In this document: piece by piece, positions 1-6,830 of the stretch
Position numbering within the stretch: position 1 is the stretch's first letter
Layout: each line of letters begins with the position of its first letter
Origin: Solibacillus silvestris_B
GTDB taxonomy: Bacteria; Bacillota; Bacilli; Bacillales_A; Planococcaceae
Assembly: GCF_051967575.1 (NCBI RefSeq)
Contig: NZ_JBQCJW010000052.1
Span: 1-10,754 of the forward strand
Reading direction: 5' to 3'
Length of the DNA stretch: 10,754 nt
The notes under the pieces: generated by a model
What the model was told of the DNA's origin: nothing
Databases searched by the model: none
Seen by the model: only the letters and a program-made list of their open reading frames with translations
Made by a program: the position numbers and the translations under genes

Positions 1-66
1 AAAAACGAATGGAAAGGGCCTTATTTTTGTTTGAAAAACTAATTCATCGTAAAAAATGTAAGTTTT

Positions 67-756
67 TCAGTGCCCTCCAAAAAATGAAACACTTTCCTGT
101 ACATAGCCTAGATTAAATTTTAAAATAGCTTCGGCAATTAACATATTGCCATGATAGAATGAATATTTCCCTTTTAGGCGTTCTGAAAAATCCTGTTTAT
201 TCTTTTGGAATTCATCATTGTTTCTCGTTACGGCAAAATAATAAAGTGCCCCTAAATAGCCTCTTACAATCGTCGGGTTTAAATAAGGCATTTCCCTTTT
301 GTAATAATTCGCCAAACACATTGCCATACCCGCTTTTTCAATTTGATCTGTATGGGCGAATTGGGCTGAAATATTATAATAATTAATGACGATCAGTTCA
401 TTGCGCTTTAAATAATGTGCATATTTAATCGATTTTTTTGACGCTTCGATTGATTCGTCGTGTTTTCCAAACATTACATTTAAAAGGCTTAATAAATAGT
501 AAAAAATCATTTTATTCTGGTCTTTTCCATAAGTTAAACAAAGTTTCTCATAATCATTCATCATAACGAGAAAACTTTCCAAATTTCCTGTTTCAAAATA
601 CGCAGAAGCGATATACTCATAGCAAACTAGTGCATCATCATATCTTTTTTCCTCAAGCGAAAACGGCAATGTAATCGTGCCGAATTGAATGACTTCCGCA
701 TATTTCAGCTCTTTATACAAATTTTTCAAATGTTCGATTTGGTTTGAAATAATCAT
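67..756 (-). CDS. hypothetical protein with TPR-like helical repeats, possibly 3'-truncated
   Basis: The start is taken as the ATG at 756-754, which forms an ATGA overlap with the stop of the upstream gene and has GGGGTGG about 9 bases before it; a TTG at 774 would add six residues. The 229-residue product is almost all helical and shows about five TPR-like units, for example around ALVCYEYIASAYFETGNLE, MIFYYLLSLLNVMFGKHDE, VINYYNISAQFAHTDQ and MLIAEAILKFNLGYVQES. No DNA-binding, catalytic or membrane segment is visible. The last residues, FFGGH, end abruptly in what looks like the middle of a repeat. Adding one T to the T6 run just before would instead read FFWRALKNLHFLR, a better helix, before another stop. 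The gene may therefore be decayed or carry a frameshift. Family not recognised. Such repeats usually mediate protein or peptide binding; that role is inference. Confidence 0.6.
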   Translation of the reverse strand: MIISNQIEHLKNLYKELKYAEVIQFGTITLPFSLEEKRYDDALVCYEYIASAYFETGNLESFLVMMNDYEKLCLTYGKDQNKMIFYYLLSLLNVMFGKHDESIEASKKSIKYAHYLKRNELIVINYYNISAQFAHTDQIEKAGMAMCLANYYKREMPYLNPTIVRGYLGALYYFAVTRNNDEFQKNKQDFSERLKGKYSFYHGNMLIAEAILKFNLGYVQESVSFFGGH

Positions 757-1394
757 GGAACGCGTCCACCCCAATCATTTATTAATCCAAATACAGCTTC
801 ATAAATTTTACTCGCTTCGTCTATGGACTGTTCGAACGTCCATAATAGCGGCATTTCAAACTTGCGATGAATCGATTGCAATTCAGTTACTATCGCACTT
901 TGCAGCAGCGCTAATTGCTTCGGGTAATTTTCAACTTCTATATATTTGGAATCATAGTAAGGTCTTAAACTTTTTTGACTATATTTTTGAAGTGCGATAA
1001 AGTTCGGTGCTATTTCTTCATTTAATGCCATTTTAGTTGAAATAAATTCGTCCATTCCCTTATAAATGTATAGCGCACATATAAATGCCAATCTTTCATT
1101 TTCATATAGAGCAAGCTGAATATAGCGTTTTATTTGAAAGATTTTTATTATTTCCAAAAAGTATTTCCGGTATGGATAAATCATCGTATTTTCCGGGTTT
1201 GTAATGCGCTTGATTTCTTTGGTTGATATTAAATACCATATATCCAATATCATTAGAGAACATTGGTAAGACTCTTTAACAAATGGAAGTATAAGTGTAA
1301 AAAAATCAAGTTCATCAATTAATTGCTGAAATCGACCTAACTCCTCATCAGAAATTAAAAACATACAATCTGCTTTATCTATTTTAGCGTGCAT
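753..1394 (-). CDS. hypothetical protein, first gene of a two-gene overlapping unit
   Basis: The start is the ATG at 1394, preceded by AGGTGG with an 8-base spacing; an upstream in-frame GTG at 1406 lies inside that ribosome binding site and is rejected. The product has 213 residues, is rich in Ile, Leu, Tyr and Phe, and looks mostly helical. There is no signal peptide, clear membrane segment or known motif that I can recognise. The stop overlaps the next gene's start as ATGA, so the two are translationally coupled and probably work together. A terminator at 1481-1525 and an extended -10 at 1431-1439 suggest the pair is its own transcription unit, separate from the TPR/mnmA genes. In Bacillus subtilis this position would be held by recD2 (yrrC), so the pair looks like an accessory replacement or insertion. 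Function unknown. Confidence 0.6.
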   Translation of the reverse strand: MHAKIDKADCMFLISDEELGRFQQLIDELDFFTLILPFVKESYQCSLMILDIWYLISTKEIKRITNPENTMIYPYRKYFLEIIKIFQIKRYIQLALYENERLAFICALYIYKGMDEFISTKMALNEEIAPNFIALQKYSQKSLRPYYDSKYIEVENYPKQLALLQSAIVTELQSIHRKFEMPLLWTFEQSIDEASKIYEAVFGLINDWGGRVP

Positions 1395-1430
1395 GTTAAA
1401 TCCCACCTCAAATAATTGTCAGTTTAATCC

Positions 1431-1439
1431 ATCATATCA
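1431..1439 (-). promoter_or_regulatory. candidate extended -10 promoter for the two-gene unknown unit
   Basis: Read on the minus strand this is TGATATGAT, a TGn extension followed by a 5/6 match to TATAAT. It lies between the terminator at 1481-1525 and the ribosome binding site of the gene starting at 1394. No good -35 box is seen at 17 bases; a TTGAAA lies further upstream, near 1472-1477. Confidence 0.4.
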
Positions 1440-1480
1440 TAAACCGAATATTAATAAATATTTCATTTGTTTTTCAATTT

Positions 1481-1525
1481 AAAAAAGTGATGGCCGGAAA
1501 AATAACATTTCCAACACATCACTTT
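1481..1525 (-). terminator. intrinsic terminator after the TPR gene
   Basis: On the minus strand AAAGTGATG pairs with CATCACTTT, and inside it GTTGGAAA pairs with TTTCCGGC using two G-T wobbles and one bulged T, leaving a 7-base loop. A run of T follows directly (1486-1481). It begins 24 bases after the stop of the TPR gene, so it ends that transcript and isolates the unknown genes downstream. Confidence 0.85.
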
Positions 1526-1548
1526 GAATAAAAACTTCTTCGTTTCAG

Positions 1549-2214
1549 TTAGTTTGTACGCTGACAAATCATATCATATAAATACTTCGCTTGATCAAAT
1601 TCCGGCTGTAAAGTATATGCCTGTTTTAAATGATACTTCGCTTTTTCTGTATCCGATGTTGAAACAGCATATAAAACACCTAGATTATAATGGGCATCCG
1701 CATTGTTCCAGTCTTCTTCAATTACCAATTCCAGCTCCGGCTTTGCAAAATCAAACATTTCCAGCGAACATAGTAAAATGCCGTATGCTAAACGAACTTG
1801 CAAATCCGTCGGCGCAAGCTCTGCAGCACGTTGCATGAAGGGTAATGCCAGTTTGAATTGCTGTTCCCGTTCAAAGCATTTCGCAAGCATATAGTAGGCA
1901 TCTGCCCCTTCAATTCCATAGTCGATAGATTTTTGATAAAGCTTTGCCGCTTCTGTGTAGCGCTCTGCCTCATAATATAAATTTGCTAATCCGTAATAAG
2001 CCGTTGCCGCTTTTTCATCCACTGTAATCGCCTTTTGAAAGAAGCGTTCTGCCCGTTCTATATCTCCCATTGCGGCAAGTAGCGTACCGAAATTCACGTA
2101 GCCTACCGCATCATTCGGCTGTGCTTCAATTGCTTCGGTAAAAGCTTGTGCCGCCTCTTCATAGCGCTTTTCCTGGAATGCTTTAATCCCGATTTCATTA
2201 TAATTTGTATCCAT
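1549..2214 (-). CDS. yrrB: TPR-repeat protein, YrrB-like
   Basis: This 221-residue soluble protein is built from about six tetratricopeptide repeats, at roughly residues 3-36, 37-70, 71-103, 104-137, 138-171 and 172-206. Typical TPR spacing is visible, such as AVGYVNFGTLLAAMGD, ATAYYGLANLYYEAERYTEAA and ADAHYNLGVLYA. Its length is close to Bacillus subtilis YrrB (about 206 residues), which also sits just after trmU/mnmA, so I assign it by repeats and position. TPR proteins act as scaffolds for protein-protein contacts; its partner is not known. The ATG at 2214 has AGGTGA five to six bases upstream. A separate promoter at 2275-2303 and the hairpin after mnmA suggest it can be transcribed alone. 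The usual next gene, recD2, is absent here; a terminator follows instead. Confidence 0.85.
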   Translation of the reverse strand: MDTNYNEIGIKAFQEKRYEEAAQAFTEAIEAQPNDAVGYVNFGTLLAAMGDIERAERFFQKAITVDEKAATAYYGLANLYYEAERYTEAAKLYQKSIDYGIEGADAYYMLAKCFEREQQFKLALPFMQRAAELAPTDLQVRLAYGILLCSLEMFDFAKPELELVIEEDWNNADAHYNLGVLYAVSTSDTEKAKYHLKQAYTLQPEFDQAKYLYDMICQRTN

Positions 2215-2244
2215 ATCTTCACCTCAAAACATAAGTGCGGGTCT

Positions 2245-2275
2245 TAGTCACATAGTATTGCTTCTTTAGTGACTA
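2245..2275. repeat. inverted repeat over the TPR gene transcription start region
   Basis: TAGTCAC (2245-2251) and GTGACTA (2269-2275) form a perfect 7-bp inverted repeat with a 17-base spacer. The right arm touches the -10 box of the predicted TPR-gene promoter, and the rest covers the expected start site. It could be an operator or a 5' leader hairpin. Confidence 0.45.
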
Positions 2276-2303
2276 TCATAAATTTTGGTCATCCTCGTCG
2301 CAA
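2275..2303 (-). promoter_or_regulatory. candidate sigma-A promoter of the TPR gene
   Basis: On the minus strand the -35 is TTGCGA (2303-2298) and the -10 is TATGAT (2280-2275), with a 17-base spacer. The -35 box starts directly after the hairpin that follows mnmA, so the two signals are packed end to end. Confidence 0.5.
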
Positions 2304-2304
2304 A

Positions 2305-2338
2305 GGGATTGTCCCGGAAAGCTTTCCCGGACAATCCC
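2305..2338 (-). terminator. strong hairpin after mnmA, partial terminator
   Basis: GGGATTGTCCCGGAAA (2305-2320) pairs with TTTCCCGGACAATCCC (2323-2338) with one C-C mismatch and almost no loop. It starts 8 bases after the mnmA stop. Only TTT follows on the minus strand, so termination may be incomplete, or the hairpin may mainly protect the mRNA 3' end. Confidence 0.6.
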
Positions 2339-2346
2339 ATCATCAC

Positions 2347-3465
2347 TTACCCTACATATGTTAATTTTTCGCTATTTTTAAATACTTCGTCAATCGTACC
2401 GCCACCCAGGCATAGTTCGCCGTCATATAATACGACCGCTTGCCCTGGTGTAATCGCCCGGACAGGATCTGCAAATTCAATATATGCTGTACCGTCTTCA
2501 CGCATTGTCACCGTTACAGGCGAATCTTCCTGGCGATAACGGAATTTTGCTGTGCATGTGAATGTACCAGTTTTCACTTCACTCGTAAAACTCATTTTCA
2601 CTGCAGTCAATGCATCTGAATAAAGCGCCTCATGATGGAAGCCTTGTCCAACATACAGTACGTTGCGCGCTAAATCTTTTCCGACAACAAACCAAGGGTC
2701 GCCGTCGCCGCCGATGCCTAAGCCGTGGCGCTGGCCTAAAGTGTAATACATTAAACCGTCATGCTTACCTTTCACTTCACCATCAAACGTTTCCATATTT
2801 CCTGGCTGTGCAGGCAAGTACTGACTTAAAAATTCTTTAAAGTTTCGCTCCCCGATGAAACAAATCCCTGTAGAATCTTTTTTCTTCGCTGTTGCAAGAC
2901 CTGCTTCTTCGGCAATTTTGCGCACTTCAGGCTTCGGTAAATGTCCAATCGGGAACATGACCTTTTCCAGTTGTTCTGAAGTTAACTGATTCAGGAAATA
3001 TGTCTGGTCTTTATTATTGTCAATGCCACGGAGCATTTTCACACCGTTTTCGTCATGCGCAACACGTGCATAATGGCCTGTCGCTAAATAATCCGCGCCA
3101 AGTGCCAGTGCATGCTCCAGGAAGGCCTTGAATTTAATTTCTTTATTGCACATCACATCCGGATTTGGTGTACGGCCTGCTTTATATTCCTCTAAAAAGT
3201 ACGTAAACACTTTATCCCAATATTGTTTTTCGAAGTTTACTGCATAATACGGAATGCCGATTTGATTGCATACCGCAATAACATCATCATAATCTTCCGT
3301 TGCTGTACATACCCCAAATTCATCTGTGTCATCCCAATTTTTCATGAAAATACCGATAACATCATAACCTTGCTCTTTTAATAAGTATGCGGCTACTGAT
3401 GAATCAACCCCGCCGCTCATACCGATGACGACACGGATTTTTGATCGATCTTTTGTTTCTACCAT
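2347..3465 (-). CDS. mnmA: tRNA-specific 2-thiouridylase MnmA
   Basis: MnmA activates the C2 position of the wobble uridine U34 in tRNAs for Lys, Glu and Gln with ATP and inserts sulfur to give 2-thiouridine; it acts in the cytoplasm. The 372-residue length is typical. The N-terminal ATP-pyrophosphatase motif SGGVDSS is at residues 17-23, the catalytic cysteine is Cys106 in NPDVMCNKEIKF, and the second, persulfide-carrying cysteine is Cys202 in DSTGICFIGERNF. The central and C-terminal beta-barrel regions follow, including GQRHGLGIGG near 244-253 and a CLGGGTID end. The ATG at 3465 has AGGTGA seven bases upstream. It follows the cysteine desulfurase by 60 bases in the same direction, which fits that enzyme supplying its sulfur, as YrvO does for MnmA in Bacillus subtilis. 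Also known as trmU. Confidence 0.97.
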   Translation of the reverse strand: MVETKDRSKIRVVIGMSGGVDSSVAAYLLKEQGYDVIGIFMKNWDDTDEFGVCTATEDYDDVIAVCNQIGIPYYAVNFEKQYWDKVFTYFLEEYKAGRTPNPDVMCNKEIKFKAFLEHALALGADYLATGHYARVAHDENGVKMLRGIDNNKDQTYFLNQLTSEQLEKVMFPIGHLPKPEVRKIAEEAGLATAKKKDSTGICFIGERNFKEFLSQYLPAQPGNMETFDGEVKGKHDGLMYYTLGQRHGLGIGGDGDPWFVVGKDLARNVLYVGQGFHHEALYSDALTAVKMSFTSEVKTGTFTCTAKFRYRQEDSPVTVTMREDGTAYIEFADPVRAITPGQAVVLYDGELCLGGGTIDEVFKNSEKLTYVG

Positions 3466-3484
3466 TTACTATTCACCTTTTCTT

Positions 3485-3513
3485 AGACAAATCGCGTAAA
3501 AGGCGCGAAGTCT
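3485..3513 (-). other. intercistronic hairpin between the desulfurase and mnmA genes
   Basis: AGAC/GTCT and CGCG/CGCG form two short stacked helices separated by an internal loop in the 60-base gap. No T run follows, so it is not a terminator; a role in mRNA processing or stability is possible but not shown. Confidence 0.3.
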
Positions 3514-3525
3514 TTCTAATTAAAT

Positions 3526-4671
3526 TTATGATGTTAGCCGCTTTACAATTTCAGCAGTACGTTTACCTGCTTCACGAACTAACTCATCTGTCAATCCTAA
3601 CCCAAAACTGAAGCGAATGGAACTACGAAGCTCTGGTGCCTCTTGTCCATACATCGCAACTAATACATGGGATGGATCAATCGAACCTGCCGTACATGCT
3701 GAACCGCTCGATACGAGGACACCAGCCATATCCAAATTGACTAAAAATGATTCTACATCTGTTCCAATGAATGTAATATTCAGCACATGCGGCAATACAT
3801 ATACTTGATGTCCATTCACATGAAAATCAATATTCCCATTTTGGAATTGTTCGATTAAAATATTTTTGTAGCCATTGTACTGCTCCGCGCGCTGCTGTGC
3901 GGATTGTACTGCTAATTCGGCCGCTTTTGCAAATGCGATAACTGCCGGGACATTTTCCGTTCCTGCACGGCGTTTTTTCTCTTGGGAGCCTCCAAATAAT
4001 AGATTTGTCAGCTTTACTCCTGTTTTTGCATATAGAAAACCAATACCTTTAGGACCATTTATTTTGTGCGCACTGACACTCAATAAATCAATATGAAGTG
4101 CGTTCACATCGATTTTTTCCAATCCGAATGCTTGTACCGCATCTGTGTGGAAAGTAGCGGAATGCTCGTTGACAATTGCGCCAATGTCAGCAATTGGCTG
4201 CATTGTGCCGACTTCATTGTTCCCGTACATAATGGTTACTAAAATCGTATCGTCGCGTAAAGCCTCTTTTACTTGTTCGGCACGGATACGGCCTGTTTGA
4301 TCGACCGGTAAATACGTCACCGAAAAGCCTTCCTTTTCAAGCTTCTCACAAGCATGCAATACGGCATGGTGTTCAATTTGCGTTGTAATAATATGTTTTC
4401 CTTCTTTTTGGCGGGCATATGCCGTTCCAAAAATGGCCATATTATCAGCTTCTGTCCCGCCGCTTGTAAAAATAATTTCAGATGGCTTCGCATTAATTTG
4501 CGCTGCTAAGCTAACACGCGCTTCATCCAATGCTTTACGCGCCTGCCGCCCTACCGTATGAATACTCGATGCATTTCCGCTTTCCTCCGCCATCGCTTTT
4601 GCCATTACGTCAATGACTTCAGGTGCGACCGGTGATGTTGCGGCATGATCGAGGTAAATTGTATTTTTCAA
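3526..4671 (-). CDS. yrvO: cysteine desulfurase, IscS/NifS family (YrvO-type)
   Basis: This pyridoxal-phosphate enzyme takes sulfur from L-cysteine, leaving alanine, and holds it as a persulfide for transfer to acceptors such as MnmA. The 381-residue protein shows YLDHAAT at 6-12, GGTEADN at 71-77, the cofactor-stacking His pair in IEHHAVLH (101-102), the PLP lysine Lys203 in SAHKINGPKG, and the active-site loop cysteine Cys326 in SSGSACTAGS. That loop length is typical of the IscS/NifS group. Translation starts at TTG (4671), supported by AAGGAG about 10 bases upstream and by the conserved N-terminus beginning right there. It lies 24 bases after cymR and before mnmA. By this synteny it matches Bacillus subtilis YrvO, dedicated to tRNA thiolation; the dedication is inference here. 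Confidence 0.95.
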   Translation of the reverse strand: MKNTIYLDHAATSPVAPEVIDVMAKAMAEESGNASSIHTVGRQARKALDEARVSLAAQINAKPSEIIFTSGGTEADNMAIFGTAYARQKEGKHIITTQIEHHAVLHACEKLEKEGFSVTYLPVDQTGRIRAEQVKEALRDDTILVTIMYGNNEVGTMQPIADIGAIVNEHSATFHTDAVQAFGLEKIDVNALHIDLLSVSAHKINGPKGIGFLYAKTGVKLTNLLFGGSQEKKRRAGTENVPAVIAFAKAAELAVQSAQQRAEQYNGYKNILIEQFQNGNIDFHVNGHQVYVLPHVLNITFIGTDVESFLVNLDMAGVLVSSGSACTAGSIDPSHVLVAMYGQEAPELRSSIRFSFGLGLTDELVREAGKRTAEIVKRLTS

Positions 4672-4695
4672 ACTAACTAACTCCTTTAAATAACA

Positions 4696-5115
4696 CTAAA
4701 TGTAAAACATATAACCATCAGATACTTCATTGTTCGTATATTTCGCCAAATCTTCAATTGTCGTTGTATCTAGTACATTTTTGACCGCGTCGCGAATACG
4801 CATCCATAATTCGCGTTGAGGCGCTTCTTCATTTTCAATTCCTTCGACAGGCTGAATCGGTCCTTCCAAAACGCGAATAACATCTGCTGCCGAAATTTCA
4901 TTTGGCTTATGTGCCAGCATATAACCGCCATATGCACCACGCACACTTTTCACAAGTCCTGCATTGCGAAGCGGCGACACGAGCTGTTCCAAATATGCCT
5001 CTGATAAATCTTTGTCGGCAGCGATTTGGCGCAATGGAATTGGCCCTTCACCATAATGCTTTCCTAATTCAATCATAATCGTTAAACCGTATCGTCCTTT
5101 AGTTGAAATCTTCAT
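4696..5115 (-). CDS. cymR: Rrf2-family transcriptional repressor CymR
   Basis: CymR is the master repressor of cysteine synthesis and sulfur uptake genes in Bacilli, acting with CysK when cysteine is plentiful. The 139-residue product is close to Bacillus subtilis CymR over its whole length: MKISTKGRYGLTIMIEL at the start, the winged helix with LSEAYLEQLVSPLRNAGL at about 38-55, the wing GAYGGYML, VIRVLEGPIQPVE, and the C-terminal YMFYI. It has no cysteines at all, so it cannot bind an iron-sulfur cluster as IscR does, and it lacks the redox-sensitive cysteine reported for Staphylococcus aureus CymR. The ATG at 5115 follows AGAGGTG. It heads the operon with the desulfurase and mnmA and is divergent from rarA. 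A palindrome over its -10 box suggests self-regulation. Confidence 0.95.
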   Translation of the reverse strand: MKISTKGRYGLTIMIELGKHYGEGPIPLRQIAADKDLSEAYLEQLVSPLRNAGLVKSVRGAYGGYMLAHKPNEISAADVIRVLEGPIQPVEGIENEEAPQRELWMRIRDAVKNVLDTTTIEDLAKYTNNEVSDGYMFYI

Positions 5116-5144
5116 CGTAACACCTCTAATTTTCTAGTCCATTA

Positions 5145-5158
5145 ATAATACCTATTAT
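5145..5158. promoter_or_regulatory. palindrome overlapping the cymR -10 box, candidate operator
   Basis: ATAATA-CC-TATTAT is a perfect 6-2-6 inverted repeat that overlaps the -10 box of cymR. Its location would let a bound dimer block transcription. Binding by CymR itself is a guess from position. Confidence 0.35.
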
Positions 5159-5162
5159 AGCA
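5154..5162 (-). promoter_or_regulatory. extended -10 promoter of the cymR operon
   Basis: The minus strand reads TGCTATAAT, a TGn extension plus a perfect -10 box, 38 bases before the cymR start codon. No convincing -35 is present at 17 bases, which is common with extended -10 promoters. Confidence 0.6.
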
Positions 5163-5203
5163 TAACTCCTTTTAAACCACTCGGAAATACTTTATCATTA
5201 ATG

Positions 5204-5231
5204 TTGATGAATTATTATTTTCTATTATAAA
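5204..5231 (+). promoter_or_regulatory. weak candidate promoter of rarA
   Basis: TTGATG (5204-5209) and TATAAA (5226-5231) are 16 bases apart. The start site would fall in or next to the ribosome binding site AAAGGAG (5235-5241), so the leader would be very short; the real promoter may lie elsewhere in the spacer. Confidence 0.3.
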
Positions 5232-5250
5232 AGCAAAGGAGCGAAGGATA

Positions 5251-6531
5251 ATGCACAACGAACCGCTCGCTTATAAAATGAGACCTCGCACAATACGCGA
5301 AATTGTCGGACAGCAGCATATAATCGGACCGACGACACCCCTTTTTAAAATGATCGAAAAAGGTCATGTTCCTTCGATGCTGCTATACGGACCTCCAGGG
5401 GTAGGAAAAACCTCAATCGCAAATGCCATTGCCGGCAGTTCAAATCTGCCTTTTTTTGCCTTGAACGCCACACATGCCGGGAAAAAAGATATCGAGCAAA
5501 TCGTCATGGATGCACGAATGAGCGGCAAAGTCCTATTATTTCTAGATGAAATCCATCGCTTCAATAAACTGCAGCAAGATACATTGTTGCCGCATGTAGA
5601 AAACGGATCAATTGTCCTTATTGGCGCGACGACGGAAAATCCGTTCCATGATGTGAATCCTGCAATCCGCTCCCGATGCGGGGAAATACTGCAATTGGAA
5701 CGTCTGACAATCGAGGACGTGCAGCAGCTTCTTCATGATGCTTTAGCAGATAAAGAGCGCGGATTAGGAAATATACAAATTGATGCAACCGAACAGCAAA
5801 TCGAAAATATAGCGAACGCTTCAAACGGTGATGCACGAAAAGCTTTAACATTGCTGGAATCAGTCTACTATGCTTCTGATGAAAAAGATGGTGTAACCAT
5901 TTTAAACGATAATGCGATTGACGCACTTGCTAAACGTATAGGCGTATTCGGGGACAAAGGCGGCTCTCATTTTTACAATTTATTATCCGCCCTTCAAAAA
6001 TCCGTCCGGGGCAGCGACCCGAATGCAGCCCTTTATTATCTGGCCCATTTACTGGAAAGCGGGGATTTGATTGCGGTATGTCGCCGGCTGCTCGTCATGG
6101 CCTACGAAGATATCGGGCTCGCAAATCCAAGTGTCGGTGCACATGTACAAGCCGCTACCGAAGCAGCCGTCAAGCTTGGATTGCCTGAAGCGCGTATACC
6201 ATTGGCGACAGCAGTTGTTGAAATGTGCCTTTCCGACAAATCGAATTCTGCATATAAAGCACTCGATGAAGCGATTGCAGCGATTCATGAGGGAAAAACA
6301 GGCGAAATTCCAAATCATTTAAAGGATGCACATTATGCAGGCGCAAAAACACTTGGCCATGTCGGATACAAATACCCGCATGACAACCCGATTGGCACAT
6401 TCGGCGGCTGGGTTCAACAGCAGTACTTGCCCGATGAGATCAAAGGGGCCGAATTTTATAAGCCTGTTATAGCAGGTGAAGAAAAACGCATGGCAGCCAT
6501 TTATGAAAAACTCAAATCATTTCGAACATAA
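5251..6531 (+). CDS. rarA: replication-associated recombination protein RarA (MgsA)
   Basis: RarA is a AAA+ ATPase related to clamp loaders and eukaryotic WRNIP1; it acts at stalled or gapped replication forks, with single-strand binding protein and the replisome. The 426 residues show Walker A GPPGVGKTS (47-55), Walker B LLFLDEIHRF (95-104), sensor 1 GATTENP (125-131), an arginine-finger SRC box (141-143) and sensor 2 NGDARKAL (192-199). The C-terminal tetramer-forming half follows, with AYEDIGLANP (about 284-293) and the family signature YKYPHDNP...GGWVQQQYLP (373-393). The ATG at 5251 has AAAGGAG nine bases upstream. It is divergent from cymR, as expected for the Bacillus yrvN region. No intrinsic terminator with a T run follows immediately; transcripts may run into the structured region up to 6868. 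Confidence 0.97.
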   Translation: MHNEPLAYKMRPRTIREIVGQQHIIGPTTPLFKMIEKGHVPSMLLYGPPGVGKTSIANAIAGSSNLPFFALNATHAGKKDIEQIVMDARMSGKVLLFLDEIHRFNKLQQDTLLPHVENGSIVLIGATTENPFHDVNPAIRSRCGEILQLERLTIEDVQQLLHDALADKERGLGNIQIDATEQQIENIANASNGDARKALTLLESVYYASDEKDGVTILNDNAIDALAKRIGVFGDKGGSHFYNLLSALQKSVRGSDPNAALYYLAHLLESGDLIAVCRRLLVMAYEDIGLANPSVGAHVQAATEAAVKLGLPEARIPLATAVVEMCLSDKSNSAYKALDEAIAAIHEGKTGEIPNHLKDAHYAGAKTLGHVGYKYPHDNPIGTFGGWVQQQYLPDEIKGAEFYKPVIAGEEKRMAAIYEKLKSFRT

Positions 6532-6544
6532 AACAAATATGCTG

Positions 6545-6697
6545 AAGCGCCGATCCAACTCAAAGGGGCCATAAATACCATGGTATGGCCCTTATGACTC
6601 GCGTCGTGTGAGCCGCAAATATTGGCCGGGACGACGCATAAGCAAACGATTCATAACAATTCACGAAAGAATCGAGCAATTATACAAATCGGCGCTT
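6545..6697. repeat. structured element: 10-bp inverted repeat enclosing three hairpins
   Basis: AAGCGCCGAT (6545-6554) and ATCGGCGCTT (6688-6697) are perfect inverted repeats. Between them lie three more pairings: GGGCCATA/TATGGCCC (6566-6573 with 6584-6591, itself containing the 12-bp palindrome ATACCATGGTAT), GCGTCGT/ACGACGC (6601-6607 with 6631-6637), and CGATTC/GAATCG (6647-6652 with 6669-6674). Together they fold as a closing stem with a three-arm junction. There is no open reading frame of note and no T run, and no clear target-site duplication flanks it. It starts 13 bases after the rarA stop. It could be the 3' untranslated region of rarA, a small structured RNA, or a short palindromic mobile repeat. 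Coding genes are absent in the whole 6532-6874 stretch. Confidence 0.5.
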
Positions 6698-6830
6698 AGA
6701 CTTTGACCACTCTATATTATTAAATTTACCCGCACTATGAATGCTTATAATCTTTTGGCAAATGAAAAATGAAACTAACCAAAGCTGTTCATAGCGAACT
6801 TTTCCGGCATAAAGTAAGCGCATACAAAAA
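6672..6830 (+). ncRNA. candidate 6S RNA (RNA polymerase-binding regulator)
   Basis: 6S RNA binds the sigma-A RNA polymerase holoenzyme by mimicking an open promoter. Here a closing stem forms between 6692-6704 and 6811-6821 (GCGCTTA-ga-CTTT with AAAGTAAGCGC, two-base bulge). It opens into a large bubble: 26 AT-rich bases on the 5' side (6705-6730) and 14 on the 3' side (6797-6810). Beyond lies an apical arm with CG..CTATGAA (6731-6741) pairing TTCATAGCG (6788-6796), and TTTGG/CCAAA (6754-6758 with 6779-6783). The junction reads AGACTTTGACCACTC, close to the product-RNA template of Bacillus subtilis 6S-1 as I remember it (TTTTGACCGAAC). 6S genes of Bacillales are, to my knowledge, found near rarA/yrvM. 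The paired core is only about 130 bases, short for the family, so the ends are uncertain. An alternative is a rarA 3' untranslated structure. Confidence 0.5.

Noticed and set aside
6071..6400. Overlapping open frames on both strands inside rarA
   Set aside because: They are shadows of the rarA frame, lack ribosome binding sites, and rarA itself is unambiguous.
6735..6770. Short plus-strand ORF (MNAYNLLANEK) in the rarA-downstream spacer
   Set aside because: Eleven codons without a ribosome binding site, lying inside the candidate structured RNA.
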